A DNA stretch of 64,000 nucleotides from Planctomycetota bacterium. Lineage in GTDB: Bacteria > Planctomycetota > Phycisphaerae > Phycisphaerales > UBA1924. Under the pieces are notes generated by a model. That model worked only from the letters and a program-made list of their open reading frames with translations, did no database searches and was not told the origin of the DNA. This document shows, in pieces, positions 54,555-63,226 of this stretch; the stretch's first letter is position 1; each line of letters opens with the position of its first letter. The DNA is taken from the NCBI GenBank assembly GCA_023432465.1, contig JAEYUO010000076.1, positions 1 through 64,000 of the forward strand, given 5' to 3'. The translations under genes and the position numbers were made by a program.

Positions 54555-54583
54555 TTGACGGCTTTCGCCACGACGCGTAGGCT
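54555..54583 (+). promoter_or_regulatory. candidate sigma-70 promoter for sodB
   Basis: TTGACG (54555-54560), a 17-bp spacer and TAGGCT (54578-54583) fit a -35/-10 pair. It would start transcription near 54590 and give a leader of about 170 nt. A TATAAC at 54589-54594 is an alternative -10 with poor spacing. This is a pattern match only. Confidence 0.4.
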
Positions 54584-54600
54584 CGCCCTATAACGTATTG

Positions 54601-54743
54601 CCGTCGCCCGCACCCGTGGGGTGTTTGCGACGGCGGCCGCAATGTACCCGATGCCGCGAGTCTCTGCAAGGCGAGCCGGGAAAACATGTGGAATTCGCCA
54701 AGATTGCTATCAAAACCCTACCTGCCAGGGCTCTCCTGACAGG
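54601..54743 (+). promoter_or_regulatory. two hairpins in the sodB leader
   Basis: A nested hairpin has outer stem CCGTCGC/GCGACGG (54601-54607 and 54627-54633) and inner stem CACCC/GGGTG. A second, CCTGCCAGG/CCTGACAGG (54721-54729 and 54735-54743) with one mismatch, ends 3 bp before the ribosome-binding site AAGGAGGA. The second is placed where it could affect translation. No known riboswitch was recognised. Confidence 0.55.
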
Positions 54744-54760
54744 ACCAAGGAGGAGTTTCG

Positions 54761-55393
54761 ATGCCCTTCACCCTCCCCGCTCTGCCCTACTCGTTCGAGG
54801 CCCTTGAGCCCAACGTCGATGCCCGCACGATGGAGATCCATCACGGGAAGCACCACAAGGCCTATGTCGACAACGCCAACAAGGCGCTCGAAGGCACCAA
54901 GTGGGCGGACATGCCCGTGGAGGAGGTCGTCCGGCAGCTCGCCGATATCCCCGAGAACATCCGCACCGCCGTCCGCAACAACGCCGGCGGACACGCGAAC
55001 CACTCCCTCTTCTGGAAGATCATGGCCCCCGCCGGTATAGGTGGCGGCGGTGAGCCCACCGGTGAAGTCGCCAAGGCCATCAACGCCGCCTTCGGGAACT
55101 TTGCCCACTTCAAAGAAGAGTTCGCCAAGGCCGCGACGACACGCTTCGGCTCGGGCTGGGCGTGGCTGTGTGTCAAGCCGGATGGCTCTGGTGTGCAGAT
55201 CTGCTCCACGCCCAACCAGGACACGCCCCTCATGGGCCAGTCGATCGCCGGGTGCGGCGGCAAGCCGATCCTCGGGCTCGATGTGTGGGAGCACGCGTAC
55301 TACCTGCACTACCAGAACCGCCGCGCCGACTACATCACCGCCTGGTGGAACGTCGTGAACTGGGCGGAAGTCGAGAAGAACTTCAAGGGCTGA
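54761..55393 (+). CDS. sodB: iron/manganese superoxide dismutase
   Basis: This enzyme converts superoxide to hydrogen peroxide and oxygen. The 210-residue product has the metal ligands His27 (MEIHHGKHH), a second His in NNAGGHANHSLFW, and Asp and His in LDVWEHAYYLHYQN. Fe or Mn preference cannot be fixed from these motifs. There is no signal peptide, so it is cytoplasmic. A strong AAGGAGGA sits 7 nt before ATG 54761, preceded by a structured leader. Confidence 0.95.
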   Translation: MPFTLPALPYSFEALEPNVDARTMEIHHGKHHKAYVDNANKALEGTKWADMPVEEVVRQLADIPENIRTAVRNNAGGHANHSLFWKIMAPAGIGGGGEPTGEVAKAINAAFGNFAHFKEEFAKAATTRFGSGWAWLCVKPDGSGVQICSTPNQDTPLMGQSIAGCGGKPILGLDVWEHAYYLHYQNRRADYITAWWNVVNWAEVEKNFKG

Positions 55394-55425
55394 GCCGGAC
55401 CCGTCGCACCACTTCACGCGCGCAC

Positions 55426-55671
55426 ATGACACCCGACAACCCTCCACGCGATGACGCCCAGGCCGCGGATGATGTGGCGGGCGTGGCGATGGTCGGACAG
55501 CCCAGACTCAGCCGCATCGGACTGATCATCTGGCTGGGCATGCCCATCCTCATCGTGATCGGTCTGTGGTTCATGATGGACCGCTCCCGCGGCCAGCCGC
55601 GCCCGGATATGTCCGGAGCGCTCGGACCCGGTCAGCGAGCGCCGACCGGCGGGGAAGCCCCACCTCCTTGA
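55426..55671 (+). CDS. small membrane protein, unknown
   Basis: The 81-residue product has an acidic N-terminus, one membrane segment (IGLIIWLGMPILIVIGLWFM, residues 31-50) and a Pro/Gly-rich tail. I do not recognise it. It follows sodB by 32 bp on the same strand and may share its transcript. ATG 55426 is the only sensible start. Confidence 0.6.
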   Translation: MTPDNPPRDDAQAADDVAGVAMVGQPRLSRIGLIIWLGMPILIVIGLWFMMDRSRGQPRPDMSGALGPGQRAPTGGEAPPP

Positions 55672-55804
55672 GCCGCCGTCTGCGGGCCTGTGCCCGGCAA
55701 GTCCGATAATCCTGACGGGTCGCGCGCTGAATTGCTCACGAATCCGGCGCGAGCGAGCCGATGGCCAATGTTCCGAGGTTCTCGGAACCGTCGGAGTTCT
55801 ACTT

Positions 55805-55981
55805 ATGCGAAGCGCAGATGAACGCATCGAGTCGATGGAGAGACAGGTACGCACGTACCGCGTCTTGGTCACTCTGACGTTCGCGCTGCTGATCATCTCC
55901 CACCGCCACACCGTGGTCCGGTGGGTTGATTCGGTCGGCAACTGGTTCGGAGCGGTCGCCAGCGCGCGGGCGGATCAGTAA
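55805..55981 (+). CDS. 58-residue small membrane protein
   Basis: The short ORF reads MRSADERIESMERQVRTYRV, then a membrane segment LVTLTFALLII, and ends ASARADQ before TAA. GGAGT lies 5 bp before ATG 55805. The amphipathic N-terminus with one membrane helix recalls small planctomycete membrane proteins of unknown role. It is supported only by its start site and pattern. Confidence 0.45.
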   Translation: MRSADERIESMERQVRTYRVLVTLTFALLIISHRHTVVRWVDSVGNWFGAVASARADQ

Positions 55982-56092
55982 CAGGCGGAGCCTGCACTCA
56001 CTGACCAGACAGTTCTCTGAGGTCCGGCCGGATGGCCGCGGTTGCCCCGCGCCCGCGGCCCGAAGCGCCCCGCGCCCGACTACCCTCAGCCC

Positions 56093-56929
<837 letters not shown>

Positions 56930-56944
56930 ACTTCGTAAGCAGAT

Positions 56945-57334
56945 TCAAGAGGCAATCGGGCGTGTTCGCACGACCACGCGATCATCAACCACCCTTGCGA
57001 CAACGATGACCGGGAGGTGCATTGTCGCGTCCGGGAGTGACTCGATGTAGGCCAGTGCCCTGACGGCATGGTCAGCGGAGACATGGCCCGGCCTGAGGTA
57101 GACGATCGAAGTGCACTTCTGCCGATTGAGGATCGCGAGCTGGCCGAAATCACGGTCGTGAGTGAGTACCGTCCTCGAAGTCGCAAGAGCCGCCTCAAGG
57201 ATCACCGTGTCGGGCTTTCCATTCAATCCGGCATCATGGGCAGTGACAACATCCGATCCCCGCGCTCGCAGCCACTCAATGATCTGCGGGTGGATGTTCT
57301 CGTCCGTCAGAACGCGTGCCAGCAGACCATTCAC
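56945..57334 (-). CDS. DUF5615 PIN-like protein, probable toxin
   Basis: The 129-residue product has the acidic start LTDENIHPQIIEWL and the central VLTHDRDFGQLAIL, typical of DUF5615 PIN-like domains. These proteins pair with DUF433 proteins and are predicted RNase toxins. Asp residues in both motifs could hold a metal ion. It overlaps the DUF433 gene by 4 bp (ATGA), the antitoxin coming first. Toxicity is not shown here. Confidence 0.85.
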   Translation of the reverse strand: MNGLLARVLTDENIHPQIIEWLRARGSDVVTAHDAGLNGKPDTVILEAALATSRTVLTHDRDFGQLAILNRQKCTSIVYLRPGHVSADHAVRALAYIESLPDATMHLPVIVVARVVDDRVVVRTRPIAS

Positions 57335-57561
57335 CCTGCCATCCTCGGGGGAAGATTCACATCCTGCCGGACGGCATCAGCCGCATAGCCCGCAGCCTGC
57401 TTCACATCCTCGAGCGTCAGCTGAGGATACATCCGAACAACATCCGCCGGGCCAGCCCCGCTGGCAAACAGTTCGAGGATGAACTCGACGCTGATACGGG
57501 TCCCCTTGATAACGGGCTTGCCGCTCAGAATCGTCGGATCGGACACGATGCGCGGGTACAT
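57331..57561 (-). CDS. DUF433 protein, probable antitoxin
   Basis: The 76-residue product opens MYPRIVSDPTILSGKPVIKG and has TRISVEFILELFASGAGPAD, the DUF433 signature that forms a small winged or helical DNA-binding fold. As first gene of the pair it probably binds DNA and neutralises the DUF5615 partner. The gene starts at ATG 57561. The pair lies between kdsA and rimO, opposite to both. Confidence 0.85.
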   Translation of the reverse strand: MYPRIVSDPTILSGKPVIKGTRISVEFILELFASGAGPADVVRMYPQLTLEDVKQAAGYAADAVRQDVNLPPRMAG

Positions 57562-57687
57562 GATGAGATTCTACGTCACCGGCAAGGCTCGGTGGTACCG
57601 CGGCGCCCTTCAGCCGTCGATGCTCCAGCGGCCTCCCTACGATTGTGGACTTTGGCCCGAACCGCTTCAAAAACCCGCTCCAAGCCC

Positions 57688-59307
57688 GTGCCCGAGGACA
57701 TTTCCTCAGTCGCGTTCGTCTCCCTCGGCTGCCCCAAGAATCTGGTCGACTCCGAGAAGATGCTCGGTCTGCTCGCCGAGGATGGCCTGGCTGTCGTCGC
57801 GGCCGATGCCGAACGCGGCGGCGCGGACGCCATCGTCATCAACACCTGCGGCTTCCTGGAAGCCAGCAAGGATGAGTCGCTCGAGGTCATCCACGATGCG
57901 ATCCGCGCAAAGGAAGAGGGCCGGGTGCAGCGCGTCGTCGTCGCCGGGTGCCTCGTCCAGCGGCACCGCGCCAAGCTGCTCGAATGGGCCCCGGGAATCG
58001 ATGCCCTCATCGGCGTCTTCGATCGCGACAAGATCGTCGAGGCTGTCCGCGGCGGAACCTCCCAGGCGCGCGCGAAGATCGACGCTGACGGCCCGAAGTA
58101 CTGGATCGCCGGCAATGCCCTCGTCGCCGCCAAGGACCGAGGCCTCAAGACCACCGGCCTCACCGTCAACGGCAAGGACGGCACCGGGATTGGGTACTTC
58201 GAGGACGACTCCGCCCGCCTGCGGATCACGCCGCGGCACTATGCCTATCTGCGCATCAGCGAGGGGTGCAACCAGAACTGCGCGTTCTGCACAATCCCGT
58301 CGATCCGCGGCAAGATGCGCTCCAAGCCGCTCGACCGCATCGCCGCCGAGGCGCGCGAGCTCCTCGCCGATGGTGCATTCGAACTCAACCTGATCGGCCA
58401 GGACACCACCAGCTACGGCGATGACATCGGGATGGGCATGACCAAGGGCGGCAAGGGAGGGCTGCCCGCGCTTCTGCACTCTGTCTCTGACGCGATCGAT
58501 GAAGCCGGCGGCGGCGGCTGGGCGCGGCTCATGTACGCCTATCCCACCAACTTCTCCGATGCGTGCATCGATGCCATCGCGGAACTCAGCTGGCTCGAAC
58601 GCAAGGGCGGGAAGGGTGGGTATGTCCTGCCCTATATCGATATCCCGCTCCAGCACGCCTCCGACAACATGCTCACGGCGATGCGCCGGAACGTGAAGGC
58701 CAAGCAGCAACGCGACCTGATGCTGCGGCTCCGCAAGCGCATCCCCGGGATCGCGATCCGGACCACCTTCATTTCGGGCTTCCCCGGCGAGACCGAGTCC
58801 GACCACCAGCAACTCCTCGAGTTCGTCGGCGAGATGAACTTCGAGAACATGGGCGTCTTTGAGTATTCCCACGAAGAAGGGACTGTCGCTGGCACCCTGG
58901 AAGAAGACCCCAAGTTGGCGGTGCCCGCGGAGGTCAAAGCCCGCCGCCGCGGCGAGTTGATGGAACTCCAGCAGCGCGTTGCCTTTGCGCGCAATGCCGC
59001 GATCGCCGCCGAGTTCGACGAGCGCAAGCCCGCCGCCGGCGGACGCAGACTGGACGTCCTGATCGATCAGGTGACCCGCACCAAGGGCCGGAAGACCACC
59101 GGAGTCGCCAAGGGCGGCGGTCTGTACGTCGGCCGGACTTACTTCCAGGCCCCGCAGATCGACGGGGTCACCTTTGTCCAGTCTTCCCGGGACCTCAGCC
59201 CGGGCGAGGTGATCCGGTGCGTCGTGGTCGGGAGCGACGGCTACGACCTGATCGCAAAGCCGGTTGATGAGCTCGAGAAGCGGGTCGGGCTGAAGGTCGT
59301 CAAGTAA
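57688..59307 (+). CDS. rimO: ribosomal protein S12 methylthiotransferase RimO
   Basis: RimO adds a methylthio group to Asp88 of S12 using radical SAM chemistry. The 539-residue product has the N-terminal UPF0004 domain with FVSLGCPKNLVDSE and VINTCGFLEAS, then the radical SAM motif CNQNCAFC at about residue 195, GQDTTSYG, IDIPLQHAS and RTTFISGFPGET. The TRAM domain ends the protein. It is about 100 residues longer than E. coli RimO (441), with inserts before the SAM domain and near residue 250. GTG 57688 is used because it starts the conserved block. Confidence 0.92.
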   Translation: MPEDISSVAFVSLGCPKNLVDSEKMLGLLAEDGLAVVAADAERGGADAIVINTCGFLEASKDESLEVIHDAIRAKEEGRVQRVVVAGCLVQRHRAKLLEWAPGIDALIGVFDRDKIVEAVRGGTSQARAKIDADGPKYWIAGNALVAAKDRGLKTTGLTVNGKDGTGIGYFEDDSARLRITPRHYAYLRISEGCNQNCAFCTIPSIRGKMRSKPLDRIAAEARELLADGAFELNLIGQDTTSYGDDIGMGMTKGGKGGLPALLHSVSDAIDEAGGGGWARLMYAYPTNFSDACIDAIAELSWLERKGGKGGYVLPYIDIPLQHASDNMLTAMRRNVKAKQQRDLMLRLRKRIPGIAIRTTFISGFPGETESDHQQLLEFVGEMNFENMGVFEYSHEEGTVAGTLEEDPKLAVPAEVKARRRGELMELQQRVAFARNAAIAAEFDERKPAAGGRRLDVLIDQVTRTKGRKTTGVAKGGGLYVGRTYFQAPQIDGVTFVQSSRDLSPGEVIRCVVVGSDGYDLIAKPVDELEKRVGLKVVK

Positions 59308-59357
59308 CCCTCTCGGCGCATAGAGAGCGGCGCGCGGGGTAGCCGATAGTCCTGTCG

Positions 59358-61166
59358 ATGCTGCGCCCCGGTCAGGTTGTCGTCTTGTGTGTCCTCGCCC
59401 TCCTCACGCTGGGCGTGGTCATGGTCAACTCCGCGGGCATGAGCGTCGACCCGTCTCAGGCGGTGACGGTCGAGTCCATCCTTTTGTCGCGTTCCACGAT
59501 CTACATGGCGCTGGCCGTGCTCGCCATGGCCATCTGCGCCTTGCTGCCCCTGCGCCGCATCGTCCCCGCCTCATGGCTGGCCGAGGCGGGGAGCACCCCG
59601 CCCGAAACCGGCCCCGATGGCCTCATCGTCTCCGGCGAGTTCGCCAAGGGCTTCCTCCGGACCATCGGCGGGCTCTGGCCGATGTGGCTGCTCATCATCG
59701 CCATGCTCGGCGCGCTCGCGACTGTGTACCTCCCCGGGATCGGTCGAACGGTCAACGGTTCATCGCGGTGGATCAGCCTCCCTGCACCCGGCCTTGAGTC
59801 CATCCAGCCCAGCGAACTCGCCAAGTGGGGCATCGTCGCGATTCTCGCGTGGTACGGCGCGGCGAACATGCACCGGATGCACAAGTTCTGGCGCGGCCTC
59901 CTGCCCGGGCTGGTCGCGGGCGGCGCGGTCGCCGGGTTCATCGTCATCGAGGACCTCGGCACCGGCGTCCTGCTGGGAATGGTCGCCTGCGTCATGCTCA
60001 TCGCCGCGGGCGCCCGACTGTGGCAGTTGGCCCTTCTCGCTCCCGCGCCGCTCACGCTGGTCGCCCTGGCGATCACCTCCAGCCAGTATCGTCGCGACCG
60101 TCTGCTCGCGTTCCTCGACCCCTATGCCGATCCGGACGGGATCGGCTACCACATGATTCAGTCGATGGTGGCGGTTGCGAACGGTGAAGTCGCCGGGCGG
60201 GGTCTGGGTCACGGCCTCCAGAAGTTCGGCTACCTCCCCGAGGACCGCACCGACTTCCTCTTCGCCATCATTTGCGAGGAACTGGGCGTCGCGGGCGCGC
60301 TCGTCGTCGTGGCGCTCTACGGCGGGATGCTCCTGGCGTGCTGGTCGATCATCCGGCGCGAGCAGGCCGCGATGCTCAAGCTGCTCGGCCTGGGCGTGGT
60401 CGCCACCGTCGGCATCCAGGCGCTGATCAACCTCGCCGTCGTGACCGGGCTCGGCCCGACCAAGGGCATCGCGCTCCCCCTGCTCTCCAGCGGCGGAACA
60501 GGCTGGATCCTCACCGCCGCCTCGCTCGGACTGATCGTCGCCATGGATCGCACGCAGACCGGATGGGTTCCGACCCTGCGATCCGGAACGATCGATCCGC
60601 TCGCCACGCACCCCGCTGTGGAAAGCGACGGATCGAGTGTGGCAAGCGAGTCCGCGGCGTCCCTCGCCGCCGAGTCCCCCGCTCCCGACGCCGCCGATGA
60701 CCACTCGCGCTGGGCCCCCCCGGGCCTGTTTGCTGCGATGACGCTGCCGAGCGCTGCGGACAACGCCGTTGCTTCTCCGCAAGCCGAGGAATCCGCCGCG
60801 ACTTCGGCCGCGGCAGGCGATGCCGCGATGATGGTCACCGACCACGATCAGGGTCTGCTCTTTGCCTCCACCGATGGTATCGACGACGTCTGCGGTGAAG
60901 CCGAGGAAGCCGAGACCGCGGTGATCACCGATGACTGCGAAGAGAGCACCGAGGCACTCGACGCGTGCGACCCCGTAGTCATCACTTCGGAAGCGATGAG
61001 CGAGTTCAGCCTTGCACCCGACATCTCGCTCGCGGGATCGCCCACTCAGGGCGAGGAAGTCACCGAGTCGCTGACGATCTCGCTCGACGACCAGTCGCCC
61101 GCACCGCGGCCGGAAACCATCGTCGTATCCCAGAGCGATGAACAGATCATCGGCCGACACGTGTAA
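59358..61166 (+). CDS. ftsW: FtsW/RodA (SEDS) protein with long acidic C-terminal tail
   Basis: SEDS proteins polymerise peptidoglycan with a partner transpeptidase. The 602-residue product has about ten membrane helices in the first 400 residues, with the signatures GSSRWISLPAPGLESIQPSE, the loop GLGHGLQKFGYLPEDRTDF and LPLLSSGGTGW. The last 190 residues are a soluble, Ala/Glu/Asp/Ser-rich tail that ordinary FtsW proteins lack. FtsW is preferred to RodA because murG follows 18 bp later. The tail is probably disordered and may bind partners. Confidence 0.9.
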   Translation: MLRPGQVVVLCVLALLTLGVVMVNSAGMSVDPSQAVTVESILLSRSTIYMALAVLAMAICALLPLRRIVPASWLAEAGSTPPETGPDGLIVSGEFAKGFLRTIGGLWPMWLLIIAMLGALATVYLPGIGRTVNGSSRWISLPAPGLESIQPSELAKWGIVAILAWYGAANMHRMHKFWRGLLPGLVAGGAVAGFIVIEDLGTGVLLGMVACVMLIAAGARLWQLALLAPAPLTLVALAITSSQYRRDRLLAFLDPYADPDGIGYHMIQSMVAVANGEVAGRGLGHGLQKFGYLPEDRTDFLFAIICEELGVAGALVVVALYGGMLLACWSIIRREQAAMLKLLGLGVVATVGIQALINLAVVTGLGPTKGIALPLLSSGGTGWILTAASLGLIVAMDRTQTGWVPTLRSGTIDPLATHPAVESDGSSVASESAASLAAESPAPDAADDHSRWAPPGLFAAMTLPSAADNAVASPQAEESAATSAAAGDAAMMVTDHDQGLLFASTDGIDDVCGEAEEAETAVITDDCEESTEALDACDPVVITSEAMSEFSLAPDISLAGSPTQGEEVTESLTISLDDQSPAPRPETIVVSQSDEQIIGRHV

Positions 61167-61183
61167 TCAGGGCGGCACACCCG

Positions 61184-62350
61184 TTGGCCACGCACAGCTT
61201 CATCTTCGCGGGCGGCGGCACCGGCGGGCACCTCTACCCCGGGCTCGCAATCGGTACGGAGCTGCGGGCCCTTTCCGACGCACAGGGAAGCAGCGCCCGA
61301 TGCGTGTATGTCTGCTCCAACCGCCCGCTGGACTCTTCGATCCTTTCCGCCGCGGGTGTCGAGTTCATCCCCAGCCCCGCCAACCCGCTGATCATGCGGC
61401 CTCGAGGGATCGTGAAGTTCGTGTGGACATGGGGGCGGAGCATCCGTGAAGCCCGCGCGGTCATCCGCGGCGAGCGCGCCGCACACTCCAGCACGACCGT
61501 CGTGGCCATGGGCGGCTTCGTCGCTGCCCCGGTGGTCCAGGCGGCGCGGGTTGAGCGCGTCCCCATGCTGCTGGTGAACCTCGATGCGGTGCCGGGCAAG
61601 GCGAATCGGCTGATCGCCCGGCGCGCGATGCGGAAGCCTCTTGGCCTCGGTGCGTTCAGCGCAGCGCGGGTCGATGCGACCTACGCGCGGAACTGGATCA
61701 CCGTACCGCCCATCGTGCGGCGCGAAGTCCGCCAGCCGCGGGACCGCACCGAGTGCCGCAATCGGCTTGGGCTCGACCCCTCCCGGCCGGTGCTCATGGT
61801 CACCGGCGGAAGCCAGGGCGCGCGCTCGGTCAACGAGTTTGTGTACAGGTTCGCTCAATTAGAGGCAGGACAGAAGTCGCTTCGTCGCGGCGGATGGCAG
61901 GTCCTGCACCAGACAGGCAAAGATGCTGAGCCGGTGGTGCAGGCCGCATATCAGGCCGCCGGGATCGATGCGAGAGTGCAGGCGTTCAGCGACACAATGG
62001 GAGACTGGTGGGGCGCGGCGGATCTGGCAGTCGCCCGCGCGGGAGCGGGGAACGTCGCGGAGGTCTGGGCGACGGGCACACCCACGGTGTTCCTCCCCTA
62101 CCCGTTCCACAAGGACGATCACCAGAAGCACAACGCGAGGGTGCTCGTGGAGAGCGGTGGCGCGATCATCTGCACCGACCGTGTCGCCGTCGATGCAAAC
62201 CTCCGCGAGCACGGGGCAATACTGGAAGGCATCATCTCGGACGCTGCTCGGCGCGAGGGGATGCGGCGGTCCCTCACCGCCCTCGGCCCGGCGGATGGGG
62301 CCGAACGGGTCGCCAGAGCGTTATGGGAAGCTGCGATCAGCCGGAAGTGA
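61184..62350 (+). CDS. murG: MurG, UDP-GlcNAc:lipid I N-acetylglucosaminyltransferase
   Basis: MurG adds GlcNAc to lipid I to make lipid II for peptidoglycan. The 388-residue product has FIFAGGGTGGHLYPGLAIG at the start, VAMGGFVAAPVV, VTGGSQGARSVN and ARAGAGNVAEVWATGTP, with the sugar-binding GAG loop. It starts at TTG 61184, just after ftsW, a rare start codon that could limit translation. Other mur genes are not next to it. Confidence 0.93.
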   Translation: MATHSFIFAGGGTGGHLYPGLAIGTELRALSDAQGSSARCVYVCSNRPLDSSILSAAGVEFIPSPANPLIMRPRGIVKFVWTWGRSIREARAVIRGERAAHSSTTVVAMGGFVAAPVVQAARVERVPMLLVNLDAVPGKANRLIARRAMRKPLGLGAFSAARVDATYARNWITVPPIVRREVRQPRDRTECRNRLGLDPSRPVLMVTGGSQGARSVNEFVYRFAQLEAGQKSLRRGGWQVLHQTGKDAEPVVQAAYQAAGIDARVQAFSDTMGDWWGAADLAVARAGAGNVAEVWATGTPTVFLPYPFHKDDHQKHNARVLVESGGAIICTDRVAVDANLREHGAILEGIISDAARREGMRRSLTALGPADGAERVARALWEAAISRK

Positions 62351-62416
62351 AGCAATCCACGCCCACGCCGGATGGAATCCGACACCCCGGCCCGGATCGT
62401 GGTTTAGACTTCCCCA

Positions 62417-63226
62417 ATGAGCGGGACATCCACGAACGGAATGCCGCCGACCGCCGCGAAGACAACTTTGCGATGTGTGCTTCTGCACGCGCCGGGAACG
62501 ACCGTTCCGACCCCTCTGCTCGCAACCCTTGCCAAGAAGGTGCGCGATGTCGCCTCGTTCACCGACGCGTATCCGGCGCTGGCGGAGATCTTTGCCCTTG
62601 GGGGAAACGCCGGGGTCGTGCTGATCTTGGTGGAGCCCGCCGGTCTCAGGGATGCCACCGAGTTGATTGACGCGGTGCGCCTGCACGGACCGCAAACCCA
62701 GATGTGGTGGTATTCGCGCGCACATCCGAAGAAGCTCGTGCCAATCGGTCCTGCCGACTCAAGGCCCTGGGCACTCCGAGAGCCGGAGCCTGCCGCTCCG
62801 GCCCCCTCCGCCCCCCCGGCCCCCGCGGCCGCGGGCCCCCGACTGGCTTCGACCGTCGGCCCGGAGACCCCCCGGCTCAAGCCCGGTGGGGCCGCCGCGT
62901 TCCGCCCCGGCGCGAAACCCCCCAAGTCAGCGAACGCCTCCCCCCGCATCGTCGTACGACCCGGTGGAGGGGTCGGTGTACGCAGACTCAGACTCGTCGG
63001 CGAAGATGCGGAGTTGCGTCCGGAGGGTTCCGCGGCCTCTCCCGGCCCTGCTGGCGCTGTGCCGCGGGCGGCGGGCGGCAGCCTGTTGAGGTCTGAATCC
63101 GGCCCACCCTCCGACGATGGAGCGTCGCGCACGCCGGTCCTTACCGAAGAAGAACTCCAGATGCTGCTTTCAGACGACGAGCCCAAGGCCACGAATGGCT
63201 CTGGCAAAGAGCGGAGCGGACATTGA
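62417..63226 (+). CDS. unknown protein with Pro/Ala-rich middle
   Basis: The 269-residue product has an N-terminal domain of about 100 residues (TLRCVLLHAPGTTVP, then VVLILVEPAGLRDATELIDA) with the strand-helix pattern of a receiver-like fold, but no clear Asp phosphorylation site. A Pro/Ala/Gly-rich stretch follows (about 115-200), and a short acidic helix EEELQMLLSDDE near the end could be a binding peptide. It overlaps the next gene as TTGA. Function unknown. Confidence 0.7.
   Translation: MSGTSTNGMPPTAAKTTLRCVLLHAPGTTVPTPLLATLAKKVRDVASFTDAYPALAEIFALGGNAGVVLILVEPAGLRDATELIDAVRLHGPQTQMWWYSRAHPKKLVPIGPADSRPWALREPEPAAPAPSAPPAPAAAGPRLASTVGPETPRLKPGGAAAFRPGAKPPKSANASPRIVVRPGGGVGVRRLRLVGEDAELRPEGSAASPGPAGAVPRAAGGSLLRSESGPPSDDGASRTPVLTEEELQMLLSDDEPKATNGSGKERSGH

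Larger units (their letters stand above)
54033..54760. other. 728-bp intergenic region between sigma factor and sodB
   Basis: This is the longest gap in the window. Its middle part (about 54230-54510) is visibly richer in A and T than the surroundings. No ORF here has coding character. It must hold the promoters of two divergent genes, and near sodB it has a promoter-like sequence and two hairpins, listed separately. Confidence 0.7.

Noticed and set aside
54020..54580. 186-codon frame in the sigma-sodB gap
   Set aside because: It begins inside the sigma factor gene on the other strand and has no coding pattern or ribosome-binding site.
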